Numbered from the stretch's first letter, positions 8,612 through 17,209 are shown. The stretch: DNA of 64,000 nt from JAHEFT01 sp963766195 (GCA_963766195.1 CAVXYY010000008.1:62001-126000), one strand, 5' to 3'. Notes: generated by a model not told the origin, from the letters alone. Program-made: numbers and translations.

Positions 8612-10249
8612 ATGATTGCGAAGAGAAATTCATTCCTGTATGCACCCCTTATTTTTTTAATGCTGCTATTCGCTCCTTTGCCTGCGGTCGGTCAGGACCA
8701 CGGTGGTGGAAGCGGAAGCGGAAGCAAAGGCGGATGCGGTGACGTTTTTGGTGATTTGATCCATATCCTGCGTGATGATTTGAGCGGTCAACCGATTCTC
8801 GCGCAGCGTTGGATCGAACTGCCTGCAGATGCTAAAGGTTACGGCTGGGGCTACTGCCCGATCGCTGTTTACATGGATGAGTCGGGTGATCAACAGGAGA
8901 TACCGTTCCTGCCTTATTCCTGCGACTATGATTTGCTTGATGAAAACGGCGAAATACTGTTCGCAGTTGAAGAGGTCAACTATTTCGGCCGTTTGAACGG
9001 CGGGCGGACCAAGGAGCGCAACAACCGCATGCACCTTGATGAAGTTATATCAAACATCAAGGACGCAACTGTTGTCACGCAAGACGCCGTCGGGCGTCTC
9101 AAGTTCGGGTTCGGTGACTGCCAAAATAAAAGTGATTGCGAGGAATGGGCCACCGTCGACTCGCCGCAGGAGAGCCTGGCGCTTTACCTGCGGGTAATGA
9201 AGTACGGACACCTGGCAATCGACCCTTACGAAGTCGATACCTGGGCGCATGGCGATCCCAAGCTCGGCACCCAGTTTCACCCGGCGCTTAGCTGGGAAGA
9301 TATGGAAAAGTTCGACTCGAATACGATTGAGAATCTGATGCCGGATCTCGATTATCTGGGTAAAGGTATCGAAAAATTCGAGGATTGCTGGGATTACGAT
9401 TACGAACCACAAGAGTTCGATATGGCGAATGATACAGATGGAAATGGATCCTGGACTCCGGCAGAACCTTTCTTCGATATGGACGGGAATCTCGTCCAGA
9501 ACGGCAAGGAGCCGTTTACTGACCTCGATCTGGATGGCGAGTGGGATCCGGCTGAGTTCTTTGTGGACTACAATAAAAACGGCGTAGCCGACGAATTCGA
9601 GTTCCTGTGTGCCGAGCGCGAGCCTATTTCCCGTGAGGATTTCCTGAGTGCTTCGGTGTACCTTGCCGCTGCGGCCAGCAAGACCGGAAAAGTCACTCGG
9701 GACCTGGCTCAGTACGTGAACCGGTTTCTCAGGATCACAAAGAACACCGACATCACCAAATCAACTTTAGACACGCTGCCGGCGCGTTATCGTGACTGCT
9801 GGTCTGACTTAGAGGATCCGTTTTTAGAGGGTCAGGAGGAGCCTTCGGACCCGAATGTGGATGTTGTTTATGATTCCAGTTGCGTTGTTTTGGACGCCGA
9901 TATCCGCACGCAATGCGAGCTTGGAACCGCGAACCACTGTCTGTTCCCGGATCTGCAAGAGCGGTTCATGGATTTCTCAGCGCTCTATGGCTATAAACGG
10001 AAGGGTGGAAACCTGGATAAAAAGGTTGACGTGATTCAATTGACGTCCTCCGGTGATGAATATTCGGTCGATAAGGTTAAACTGCTTGACGACTTTGTGG
10101 AACGGGTCAATGGTTCAGGTTATGCCACGGACGACATTGACGGTTTTGTAAACTCCACCAACGACATTTTGAGGGCAATCGAGTTCATCCACAACTACGC
10201 GGTTCCGGAGAACCTGTTTCTCAAGTATGAGTTGGAAGACCCAAGGTAA
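8612..10249 (+). CDS. Exported protein of unknown function with EF-hand-like Asp loops
   Basis: 545 residues with a signal peptide (MIAKRNSF then a hydrophobic core, cleaved near AVGQDH) and a short Gly/Ser linker. I do not recognise the family. At about residues 270-330 two Asp-rich segments, DTDGNGSWTPAE and DLDLDGEWDPAE followed by DYNKNGVADEFEF, look like calcium-binding EF-hand or dockerin-type loops. Several cysteines (GGCGDVF, GYCP, YSCDYD, FGDCQNKSDCEE, EDCWDY) suggest a disulfide-bonded extracellular protein. AGGAGA lies seven bases before ATG 8612. A strong terminator follows at 10275. It may be surface-exposed; a role in adhesion or calcium-dependent assembly is speculative. Confidence 0.8.
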   Translation: MIAKRNSFLYAPLIFLMLLFAPLPAVGQDHGGGSGSGSKGGCGDVFGDLIHILRDDLSGQPILAQRWIELPADAKGYGWGYCPIAVYMDESGDQQEIPFLPYSCDYDLLDENGEILFAVEEVNYFGRLNGGRTKERNNRMHLDEVISNIKDATVVTQDAVGRLKFGFGDCQNKSDCEEWATVDSPQESLALYLRVMKYGHLAIDPYEVDTWAHGDPKLGTQFHPALSWEDMEKFDSNTIENLMPDLDYLGKGIEKFEDCWDYDYEPQEFDMANDTDGNGSWTPAEPFFDMDGNLVQNGKEPFTDLDLDGEWDPAEFFVDYNKNGVADEFEFLCAEREPISREDFLSASVYLAAAASKTGKVTRDLAQYVNRFLRITKNTDITKSTLDTLPARYRDCWSDLEDPFLEGQEEPSDPNVDVVYDSSCVVLDADIRTQCELGTANHCLFPDLQERFMDFSALYGYKRKGGNLDKKVDVIQLTSSGDEYSVDKVKLLDDFVERVNGSGYATDDIDGFVNSTNDILRAIEFIHNYAVPENLFLKYELEDPR

Positions 10250-10274
10250 AGGGTTATATCACTGACCACAGCCA

Positions 10275-10308
10275 GGCGCCGCACACTCCTTCGTGCGGCG
10301 CCTTTTTT
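10275..10308 (+). terminator. Rho-independent terminator
   Basis: Stem ggcgccgcac / gtgcggcgcc with an 8-base loop and TTTTTT, 26 bases after the stop of the 8612 gene. Same stem as the terminator at 8374. Confidence 0.92.
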
Positions 10309-10318
10309 GTTGGCTTTT

Positions 10319-10396
10319 GTAAGAGCGAATTTATTCGCGAATGCTTTGTTTGGGAGCGTTATTGTCTCTCTTTTTCGCGGATGAATCCGCTCCTAC
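10319..10396. repeat. REP-like palindromic repeat, two arms
   Basis: Left arm gtaagagcgaatttattcgcg and right arm cgcggatgaatccgctcctac enclose about 36 bases. The left arm provides the TAA stop (10331-10333, read on the minus strand) of the MdeA-like gene, and the whole right arm is therefore inside that gene's predicted C-terminus. Confidence 0.8.
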
Positions 10397-11645
10397 GACT
10401 CCCAAACGTTCCAGGGCTTTAAACAGTTGGTTCCAGCGCTGCTCGACCGTGCCGGTGTAGCCCAGCGACATCCTCAGCAGGCCCGGCGAGATGCCGGCGC
10501 TTGACTTGTCTTCTTCGGTCATTTCGCTGGAGGTGGTGCTGCCGGAGCAGGACATCAGCGTATCGAAGTAGCCCAGGCTGACGGCCATGTAGCCGAAGTG
10601 GTAGTCGTTCTGCAGCATGTCCATCAACTGGTTGGCCGCTTCCTCGGTGCCCATGTCCAGCGCCAGGATGCCGCCGTAGCCGTAGTCCGGGCAATGCAGC
10701 CTGCCGAGCAGTTCATGGTCCGCGTGTTCCGGCAGACCGGGATAGCTGACTTTCAGCCCCAGGGCTTTGAGCCGTTCTGCGAACAGTTGTGCCCGCTTTC
10801 CGTGTTCGGCCATGCGCAACGACAGGTGCGGAATTCTGAGGCTGATGTCGAAGGCGACCTGCGGGTCCATGGTCGGGCCCAGCAGCATCAGCGCGCCGGT
10901 GTGCAGGTCCATCAATTCAAGGATGAAGGCCTTGTCCGCACAGATGGCGCCGGCGATATGGTCCGAGGCGCCGCCGATGAACTTGGTCATGCTGTGCACC
11001 ACGATGTCCGCCCCGAGATGTTTCGGACTGAGGATCAACGGGCTGAAGGTGTTGTCGATAACCAGTTTCAGACCATGGCGATGGGCGATCTCGCTCAGGG
11101 CCGGTATGTCGGCAACGCGCAGTGTCGGGTTGGCAATGCTTTCGGCATACAGAACCCGGGTATTCTCCCGTGATGGCAGCCTCGACAGCTTCGAGGTCCG
11201 TGATATCGACCAGGGTGGTCGTGATGCCGTTTTTGACCGGCAGCATGTCGTGCAGCAACGCGTAGGTGCCGCCGTAAACGGTATTGGCGGACACGATGTG
11301 GTCGCCGGTGTTGCACAACTGGATCAGTGTGGCTGAAATCGCGGCCATGCCGCTGGCCGTGCAATAGGCGGATTCGGTGCCTTCCAGCGCCGCCAGTTGC
11401 CGCGACAGGCTGTAGACCGTCGGGTTGAAGTGCCGCCCGTACAGGTAACAGCCTCCCTTGTCCGGTCCCTTTTCTCCGTGAAACATGTCGGTCAGGATGT
11501 CCGGGTGCATCGCGGTAAAGGTCGTGCTGGCCTCGATCGACATGTTGACGCCGCCGTGTTCGCCGAACTCGTGGCGGATATTGGCCAGGGTTTCCACCGG
11601 GTTCTTCGCTTTGGGGTGCTTGAGAACGTTGCGCCTGCTTTTCAT
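10331..11645 (-). CDS. Cys/Met-metabolism PLP enzyme, MdeA/methionine gamma-lyase-like (one frameshift)
   Basis: Trans-sulfuration family lyase. The N-terminal half has YGRHFNPTV and the cofactor region ASGMAAISATL; the C-terminal half has the VIDNTF segment, the Schiff-base Lys in HSMTKFIGG and the usual LRMSLGYTG near the end. The two halves are in different frames: a GGG run at 11167-11169 (CCC on the plus strand) appears to have one base too many, and removing it restores AITENTRVLYAESIANPTLRVADI. The Lrp-family gene next door is divergent, as in Pseudomonas mdeR-mdeA, which supports a methionine gamma-lyase role. However, the active-site Cys of classical methionine gamma-lyase (YGCT) is Gly here (YGGT), so cystathionine gamma-lyase or another substrate is possible. 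Start chosen at 11645 with GAGGAA upstream. Confidence 0.82.
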
Positions 11646-11756
11646 GATTCCGTTCCTCATCGCTTTTAGCGAGATAAATTCTGTCAGAAGAATAAATAAT
11701 AGAATATAGTGTCTATTGATAGATCAATGACGAATATAATTCGAAATGGGTGAATC
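11646..11756. promoter_or_regulatory. AT-rich divergent promoter/operator region
   Basis: The 111 bases between the PLP lyase gene and the Lrp-family gene are strongly AT-rich compared with their surroundings (ataaataatagaatatag, tattgatagatcaatgacg) and contain the short palindrome ttgat-agatcaa. AT-rich imperfect repeats are typical of Lrp/AsnC operators, so the regulator may bind here to control both genes. Confidence 0.4.
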
Positions 11757-12230
11757 ATGAAGACACTTGACCGAATCGACTACAGGATAATCCGCCTGCT
11801 ACGGAATAATGCTCGGCTCTCGAACAAGGAACTGGCGGAGCAGGTCGGACTGGCGCCGTCGACCTGCCTGGTCCGGACCCGTATACTGCAGCAGTCAGGA
11901 GTATTGACCGGGTTCAAGGCCGAGGTCAATCCGGCAGCCCTCGGCGTCGGCTTGCAGGCCATGATTTCGGTGCGTCTGAAGCGGCATTTCAAACCCGATG
12001 TGGAAGCTTTTCGCCAGCATGCGCTGGAATTGCCCGAAGTCGTGCAGCTTTACCACGTGGCCGGCCCCATCGATTTCCTGGCCCACGTCTGGACCAGGGA
12101 CTCGGAACACCTGCGGGATCTCGCGATGACGGCCTTCACTTCGCGCGAGGAAGTTTCGCACATCGAGACCGAGCTGATCTTCGAGCATGTGAGTTGCCCG
12201 GAACTGCCGGCTTTTCTGGATCAAATGTAG
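11757..12230 (+). CDS. Lrp/AsnC-family transcriptional regulator, MdeR-like
   Basis: 157 residues, normal for the family. The N-terminal helix-turn-helix (LDRIDYRIIRLLRNNARLSNKELAEQVGLAPSTCLVRTRIL) is followed by an RAM ligand/oligomerisation domain (VGLQAMISVRLKRH, VVQLYHVAGPIDFLAHVWTRD). Divergent from a Cys/Met PLP lyase, so an amino acid such as methionine is the likely effector, as for MdeR. The TAG stop at 12228-12230 is part of a palindromic repeat that starts at 12227, so the native C-terminus may have been slightly longer or different before the repeat inserted. Confidence 0.92.
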   Translation: MKTLDRIDYRIIRLLRNNARLSNKELAEQVGLAPSTCLVRTRILQQSGVLTGFKAEVNPAALGVGLQAMISVRLKRHFKPDVEAFRQHALELPEVVQLYHVAGPIDFLAHVWTRDSEHLRDLAMTAFTSREEVSHIETELIFEHVSCPELPAFLDQM

Positions 12231-12295
12231 GAGCGAATTCATTCGCGATTGTTCTTTTCGCTAAAAAGTTAATCGCGAATGAATTCGCTCCTACA
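12227..12295. repeat. REP-like palindromic repeat, two arms
   Basis: gtaggagcgaattcattcgcgat and its inverse atcgcgaatgaattcgctcctac flank about 22 bases. Both arms carry the same inner variant (gaattcattc), so the pair folds into one long hairpin. The left arm supplies the stop codon of the Lrp-family gene. Confidence 0.88.
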
Positions 12296-12354
12296 GTGAG
12301 CAAAATCTCCGGATCACTGCTAATCTTAAATGGCAAAACGAGGAGATCACCACA

Positions 12355-12789
12355 ATGAACCGATCAACCACCAAGACACCTGTCCATCTTTGGATCGTCG
12401 GTATCCTGTCTCTGCTCTGGAACGCATGCGGCGCCTTTGACTACACCGCGACGCAGTACCGGCTCGAGTCCTACATGAGCCAGTTCACCCCTGAGCAACT
12501 CGATTACTTCTATGCCTTCCCGGCATGGGCGGATGCTGCTGGGCAGTCGGGGTTTGGGGCTCGCTGCTGGGATCGATCTTCCTGCTGCTGCGCAAAGCGT
12601 TTGCCGTCTGGTTATTCGGCGTCGCGATCCTCGGCCTGGCCGGCTACCTCGGTTTACAATTTCCTGCTGACGGACGGCGCATCGATGATGGGTGAAGGCG
12701 CTGTCATGTTCACCGCGGTCATCTGGGCTATTGCGCTTTTCCTGTACTTTTACTCCAGCGCGATGACCAAGCGCAGGGTGCTGGGTTAA
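12355..12789 (+). CDS. Small integral membrane protein, with two compensating indels
   Basis: The protein starts VHLWIVGILSLLWNACGAFDYTATQ and ends with a hydrophobic helix (MFTAVIWAIALFLYFYSS). This layout is common in small uncharacterised proteobacterial membrane proteins. As read, residues about 60-100 are an unlikely Cys/Ser-rich stretch. Shifting frame between about 12540 and 12655 instead gives two hydrophobic helices (VGVWGSLLGSIFLLL, VWLFGVAILGLAGYLGLQF). One lost base near 12540 and one opposite change near 12655 would explain this, so the true product probably has four transmembrane helices. No function can be assigned. AGGAG precedes ATG 12355. Confidence 0.7.
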   Translation: MNRSTTKTPVHLWIVGILSLLWNACGAFDYTATQYRLESYMSQFTPEQLDYFYAFPAWADAAGQSGFGARCWDRSSCCCAKRLPSGYSASRSSAWPATSVYNFLLTDGASMMGEGAVMFTAVIWAIALFLYFYSSAMTKRRVLG

Positions 12790-12798
12790 GAGGAGAAT

Positions 12799-12880
12799 GT
12801 AGGAGCGGATTTATCCGCGAATTTGTCTGGAATCATTCGCGAATTTTTCCAGAATCATTCGCGATTGAAATCGCTCCTAC
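12799..12880. repeat. REP-like palindromic repeat, two arms plus a partial internal copy
   Basis: gtaggagcggatttatccgcgaat on the left and gcgattgaaatcgctcctac on the right, with the segment tctggaatcattcgcgaatt duplicated between them (12826 and 12849). The right arm reads into the 3' end of the minus-strand epimerase gene and supplies its stop codon in either frame. Confidence 0.8.
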
Positions 12881-13868
12881 GTTCGGGTTCAGCCCCAGAA
12901 TGCGGGGCTGAGACACGTCCACCACGCCCTTGTTGTAGCGCAAACCCATCGGGTGGTCGTATCTCAGCAGCAGCGGGCCGTCGATGATCCACGAAATCGC
13001 ACAGCTGGGCGATCACGAATGACGGCGCCATGCTGAGCGAAGTGCCCATCATGTTGCCAACCATCAGCTTGCAGCCTTTTTCTTTGGCCCGGCGCGCGAG
13101 TTCGAGCGCCTCGGTCAGGCCGCCGGTCTTGTCCAGCTTGATGTTGATCATGCTGTAGCGGCGCGCGGCGGTTTCCAGTTCGCTGCAGTCCAGGCAGGAT
13201 TCATCCGCGGCCAGCGTTACCGGCGAGTCAAATCCTTCCAGCATTTCGTCGCCGCCGCGGGGCAGGGGCTGTTCGATCATGCCCAGGCCCAGACCGGCGC
13301 ATTTCGGGAGGACCTCCTTCAGGAGTTCAAAATCCCAACCCTGGTTAGCGTCAACCACCAGGGTCGCATCCGGCCGGGCAGCGCGGATCGCTGCAAGTTT
13401 CTCGTACGGCTGATTGCCGTCCAGCTTGATCTTCAATACCGGCGCATCGATTGCGGCGGCCGCCTTGGCGGCCATGGCTTCGGGTGTGGATTCGAGGCCA
13501 ATGGTAAAGACCGTGGTCACGGGCTTGGGATCGATGCCGGTCAATTGCCAGATGGTCTTGCCGGACTTCTTGCACTCCAGGTCCCACAGCGCGCAGTCGA
13601 CCGCATTTCGCGCACCGCCCGCCGGCAGCAATTGCTGAAGCTCCTGCCGCGTGATGCCTTTGCGGATTTCAGCGGCAACCGCGTGAACCTGCTCGAAAAT
13701 ACTCTGTGCGGTTTCGTCGCGGTAGAACACGCCCTGGGCTTCACCGCGGCCGAGAAAGCCGTCCTCGGCGAGTTGGACCACCAGCCCCTGGGAGGTGAGC
13801 CACTCGGCGCCTGATATGCGAAACGGTTGCTTCATGTCCCAGTCTTCAAGGTGCGCGCTGATTTTCAT
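12855..13868 (-). CDS. dgcA: Enolase-superfamily epimerase, probable N-acetyl-D-glutamate racemase (frameshift near C-terminus)
   Basis: Muconate-lactonizing/dipeptide-epimerase type fold. Visible catalytic elements are KIKLD (acid/base Lys), VDANQGW, EQPL and ADESC (metal-ligand Asp, Glu, Asp/Glu) and NIKLDKTGG (second Lys). This set fits L-Ala-D/L-Glu epimerase relatives. It closes an operon with a DUF1611 protein of the DgcN type, which points to DgcA, the racemase of N-acetyl-D-glutamate in D-glutamate breakdown. After CDFVD the frame is wrong: one extra base near 12987 (gatCatcgac) hides the expected DGPLLLRYDHPMG and GLRYNKGVV segments. With correction the gene ends at 12833 inside the repeat. 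ATG 13868 has AAGGA upstream. Confidence 0.8.
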   Translation of the reverse strand: MKISAHLEDWDMKQPFRISGAEWLTSQGLVVQLAEDGFLGRGEAQGVFYRDETAQSIFEQVHAVAAEIRKGITRQELQQLLPAGGARNAVDCALWDLECKKSGKTIWQLTGIDPKPVTTVFTIGLESTPEAMAAKAAAAIDAPVLKIKLDGNQPYEKLAAIRAARPDATLVVDANQGWDFELLKEVLPKCAGLGLGMIEQPLPRGGDEMLEGFDSPVTLAADESCLDCSELETAARRYSMINIKLDKTGGLTEALELARRAKEKGCKLMVGNMMGTSLSMAPSFVIAQLCDFVDHRRPAAAEIRPPDGFALQQGRGGRVSAPHSGAEPERRSDFNRE

Positions 13869-13901
13869 GATTGATCCTTGTGAGTACAAAGTTTCAGAGG
13901 G

Positions 13902-14930
13902 TTAAACGCCCCAGTCGAGTACGACTTTTCCGGCCTGGCCACTTTCCATTGCGTCGAATCCCTGCTGGAATTCGTCGATCGGCAAGCGGTGGGTAATGAT
14001 CGGTGAAAGATCCAGCCCGCTTTCGATGAATACCGACATCTTGTACCAGGTTTCGTACATTTCCCGCCCGTAGACGCCGCGGATCGTGATCATGTTGAAG
14101 ATGACCTTTTCCCAGTCGATCGAATAGTTTTTGGAGGGTATGCCCAGCACGGCGATTTTTCCGCCGTGGCAAAGATTGTCCAGGATGTTCTGGAAGGCGG
14201 CCGGGGATCCGGACATCTCCAGCGCAACATCAAAACCCTCGCTCATGTGCAGTTCTTCCTGGACGGTCTCGAGCGATTCGCGGGTCACGTTGACGGTGCG
14301 GGTCGCACCCAGCGCCGCAGCCAGGCCCAGGCGGTAGTCGCTGAGGTCGGTGATCACCACGTTGCGCGCCCCGGCATGGCGGCAGACCGCCGCGGCCATG
14401 CTGCCGATCGGCCCCGCCCCCGTGATCAGGACGTCTTCGCCCAGCAGGCCAAACTGCAGCGCCGTGTGCACGGCATTGCCGAACGGATCGAAAATGGAGG
14501 CGATATCGAGGTCAATCCCGGGCCGGTGCTCCCAGACATTCGACATCGGCAGGGAGATGTACTCCGCAAACGCACCAGGCCGGTTCACGCCGACACCGGA
14601 GGTGTGGGCGCACAAATGCCGCCTGCCGGCCATGCAGTTGCGGCAGCGTCCGCAGACCACGTGGCCTTCACCGGACACGATCTGCCCGGCGTGAAAGTCG
14701 TTGACGTTGGCGCCCACCGAGACGATTTCACCGACGAACTCGTGGCCGACCACCATCGGCACCGGGATGGTCTTCGCGGCCCATTCGTCCCACAGGTAAA
14801 TATGCAGGTCGGTGCCGCAGATGGCCGTCTTCATGACGCGGATCAGCACGTCGTTCATGCCGACTTTGGGTTCGGGGACGTCTTCGAGCCAGATGCCTTT
14901 GCCGGCCTGGCGTTTAACCAGTGCTTTCAT
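13902..14930 (-). CDS. tdh: L-threonine 3-dehydrogenase
   Basis: Zinc-dependent medium-chain dehydrogenase oxidising L-threonine to 2-amino-3-ketobutyrate with NAD+. 342 residues, against 341 in E. coli Tdh, and clearly similar throughout. Catalytic zinc site: ICGTDLHIY and GHEFVG. Structural zinc site: CGRCRNCMAGRRHLC. Substrate/NAD region: FDPFGNAVHTAL, the Rossmann motif GAGPIG, and GREMYETWYKM. ATG 14930 overlaps the dgcN stop by four bases (ATGA), so it is coupled to that gene. No kbl (2-amino-3-ketobutyrate ligase) is present. Its place between dgcN and dgcA is unusual. Confidence 0.93.
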   Translation of the reverse strand: MKALVKRQAGKGIWLEDVPEPKVGMNDVLIRVMKTAICGTDLHIYLWDEWAAKTIPVPMVVGHEFVGEIVSVGANVNDFHAGQIVSGEGHVVCGRCRNCMAGRRHLCAHTSGVGVNRPGAFAEYISLPMSNVWEHRPGIDLDIASIFDPFGNAVHTALQFGLLGEDVLITGAGPIGSMAAAVCRHAGARNVVITDLSDYRLGLAAALGATRTVNVTRESLETVQEELHMSEGFDVALEMSGSPAAFQNILDNLCHGGKIAVLGIPSKNYSIDWEKVIFNMITIRGVYGREMYETWYKMSVFIESGLDLSPIITHRLPIDEFQQGFDAMESGQAGKVVLDWGV

Positions 14931-15979
14931 GATGATTTATCCTGGAAATTGTTGATAAGGAGCCTCCTCATGTAATCGACGATTGCGCCACAGCCATCGG
15001 CCAGGGGGTCGACGCAGGGCAGACCGGTCTCCGCCGAGAGGTTTGACAGGTAAGCCGTTCGCTCGCCGGCCGGTAATCCCGACGTGTTCACGGTGATGCC
15101 CACGCAACGGATGCCGGGGTTGGTGCGCCGTCCCATGACCTGGTGCAGTTCGATGCACTCGGCGATCGTTGGCAGCGCGTAATGCTCCCAGCCTGAGACC
15201 GCGGTGCGGGTGGCGTCGTGGCAAACGACAAAGGCGTCCGGCTGGGAGCCGTGCAGCAAGCCGAGGCTGACGCCCGAGTAGCCCGGATGGAACAGCGAAC
15301 CCTGGCCTTCGATCACGTCCCAGTGGTCTTCATCGTTGTCCGGCGAGAGCAGTTCCGCCGCGCCGGATATGAAATCCGCCACCACGGCGTCAATCGGTAT
15401 GCCTTCACCTGCGATCATGATGCCGGTCTGTCCCGTGGCCCTGAAGGTCGACTTCATGCCGGCCTCGCGCATGGCCTGGTCCAGCGCCAGGGCGGAATAT
15501 TTTTTGCCGATGGCGCAGTCGCTGCCGACCATCAGCACGCGCTTACCTGTGCGCTTGACGCCATTGCCAACCGGCAGCCGGGCCGGCGGCACGCGCACAT
15601 CGATCAGGCGCGCTCCGGATTGTTTCGCCGCCGCAACAATGCCCGGATTATCGGCGAGTTTCAGGTGCAGTCCGCAGACGATGTCCAGCCCGGCGAGCGC
15701 CGCTTCGCGCATGATTTGCCACCATTGATCCGGAACCGAACCACCGACCGGCGCGACGCCGATCACCAGGCTGCCCACGCCGGCCTGCACAGCCTCCGCG
15801 ATGGTCATGTCCGGAACTCCCAGGTCGACCGTGCAACCGGGAAAGCGGAGTTGCCCGGCCACGCGCTCGCGCCGCCACTGGACGATGCCCAGGCCGGTCT
15901 TGGCGTAAGTGGCGTCGTCTTCCTCGCCGATCAGGATCAGGTAGGGCGCTTTCAGGTCTACGGTTGTCCGGGTGTTCAA
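14927..15979 (-). CDS. dgcN: DUF1611 P-loop protein, probable D-glutamate N-acetyltransferase
   Basis: 350 residues. The N-terminal part is a Rossmann-like DUF1611 N domain (YLILIGEEDDATYAKTG, VDLGVPDMTIAEAVQAG). The C-terminal part has a P-loop (VGSDCAIGKKYSAL) and DVIEGQGSLFHPGYSG, HDATR. DUF1611 proteins of this type are the DgcN enzymes that acetylate D-glutamate ahead of DgcA racemisation; the epimerase two genes on supports this reading. The start is a TTG at 15979, three bases after the stop of the FAD reductase gene, so translation is probably coupled. Substrate specificity is inferred from context, not seen in residues. Confidence 0.82.
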   Translation of the reverse strand: MNTRTTVDLKAPYLILIGEEDDATYAKTGLGIVQWRRERVAGQLRFPGCTVDLGVPDMTIAEAVQAGVGSLVIGVAPVGGSVPDQWWQIMREAALAGLDIVCGLHLKLADNPGIVAAAKQSGARLIDVRVPPARLPVGNGVKRTGKRVLMVGSDCAIGKKYSALALDQAMREAGMKSTFRATGQTGIMIAGEGIPIDAVVADFISGAAELLSPDNDEDHWDVIEGQGSLFHPGYSGVSLGLLHGSQPDAFVVCHDATRTAVSGWEHYALPTIAECIELHQVMGRRTNPGIRCVGITVNTSGLPAGERTAYLSNLSAETGLPCVDPLADGCGAIVDYMRRLLINNFQDKSS

Positions 15980-15982
15980 GGC

Positions 15983-17209
15983 TTAAATTTCCAGGAGTTG
16001 TTTGGCAGGGATGGTTTCATCACTCAGTCTGGACTTGTCCACGGCAGCGCCCTGAAGCAACAGCTTTTTGCCTACCATGAACTCGCCGGGCCGGTTAACG
16101 GCGTCTACCGCCAACAGGTGGTCACCCTTGAAATAAAACACCGCAAAGCTGCGGCCCGTTTCGGGATTTCCGCGCAAAACGATGTTGTCATAGCCCTGGG
16201 ACAGGCCGGCAATCTGCAGTTTCACATCGTACTGGTCCGACCAGAACCACGGCAAGGCATGATAAGGCTTCGGATTGCCGTTCAGGGTTGCGGCAGCGGT
16301 TTTGGCCTGGTCTATGGCATTCTGCACCGATTCCAGGCGCACCCTGCGCCGGTAAATCGGGTTGTAGTGCCGCGTGCAGTCTCCGGCCGCGACGATATCG
16401 GGGTCACTGGTCCGGGTAAATTCGTCGACCAGTATTCCGTCTTCCACGTCGAGACCGGCCTGGGCGGCCAGTTCGGTTTTGGGCAGCACGCCCACCGCGA
16501 TGATCACCAGGTCGGCGTCGAATTCAGACCCGTCGGCGCAGAAAACCCGTTCCACGCGCTCGTCGCCCTGGATGGCTGTGACCAGTGAGGAAGTGACGAT
16601 TCGGAGACCTTCCTCGTCATGCAGGCGTTCGTAAAATGCAGATACCACGGGGGCGGTTACGCGCTGTAATACACGCGGCAGGGCTTCCAGCACCGTGACC
16701 CGCATTCCCGTCTGGCGCAACACCGAGCCGGCTTCCAGGCCGATGTAGCCGCCGCCAATGATCACGGCGCTTTTGCCCTTTCCGATGTGGGGCCTGATCT
16801 GTTCGACGTCCCCCAGGTTCCTGAGGTAGCAAACGCCGTGCTTGTTCGTGCCGGTCACGGGGATGGTGGCCGGATAGGCGCCAAGGGTCAGCGCCAGCTT
16901 GTCATAAGCCAGGGTCGAGCCATCGTCCATGGTTACCGTCTTGGAACTGCGGTCGATGGCTTCAACGCGGTGTCCCAGCAACAGTTCGATACCGGCATGT
17001 TCGAGCACGGAACCGGGCCGGATGGGAATCTGCTCGGGGGACCTGGCGCCGGACAGAATGTCCTTGGACAGCGGAGGTCTTTGATACGGATTGACCGGTT
17101 CGTCGCCGATCAGCACGATGCGGCCGCTCCAGCCCCCCTGGCGCAGGCTGAGGGCCAGTTGGGTGCCGGCGTGGCTGGCGCCGATGATGACGGAGATTAA
17201 TTGCGACAT
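15983..17209 (-). CDS. FAD-dependent NAD(P)H ferredoxin/rubredoxin reductase-type oxidoreductase
   Basis: Pyridine-nucleotide-disulfide family member of the putidaredoxin/ferredoxin reductase type, about 408 residues. FAD-binding VIIGASHAGTQLALSLR at the N-terminus, PYQRPPLSKD, second dinucleotide motif VIIGGGYIGLEAGSVLR near the middle, AVGVLPKTELA and the FAD motif VAAGDCTRH. The reductase C-terminal domain has WFWSDQYDVKLQIAG, typical of this group. First gene of the operon with dgcN, tdh and dgcA. Its electron partner is not encoded nearby. The start at 17209 gives the usual N-terminus; an in-frame GTG at 17245 is the alternative. Ribosome-binding signals are weak for both. Confidence 0.85.
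   Translation of the reverse strand: MSQLISVIIGASHAGTQLALSLRQGGWSGRIVLIGDEPVNPYQRPPLSKDILSGARSPEQIPIRPGSVLEHAGIELLLGHRVEAIDRSSKTVTMDDGSTLAYDKLALTLGAYPATIPVTGTNKHGVCYLRNLGDVEQIRPHIGKGKSAVIIGGGYIGLEAGSVLRQTGMRVTVLEALPRVLQRVTAPVVSAFYERLHDEEGLRIVTSSLVTAIQGDERVERVFCADGSEFDADLVIIAVGVLPKTELAAQAGLDVEDGILVDEFTRTSDPDIVAAGDCTRHYNPIYRRRVRLESVQNAIDQAKTAAATLNGNPKPYHALPWFWSDQYDVKLQIAGLSQGYDNIVLRGNPETGRSFAVFYFKGDHLLAVDAVNRPGEFMVGKKLLLQGAAVDKSRLSDETIPAKQLLEI

Noticed and set aside
15218..16588. 456-codon plus-strand open frame opposite dgcN and the FAD reductase
   Set aside because: It is antisense to two genes with clear motifs; its protein is compositionally odd and has no recognisable domain. GC-rich antisense frames of this length are common in such genomes.
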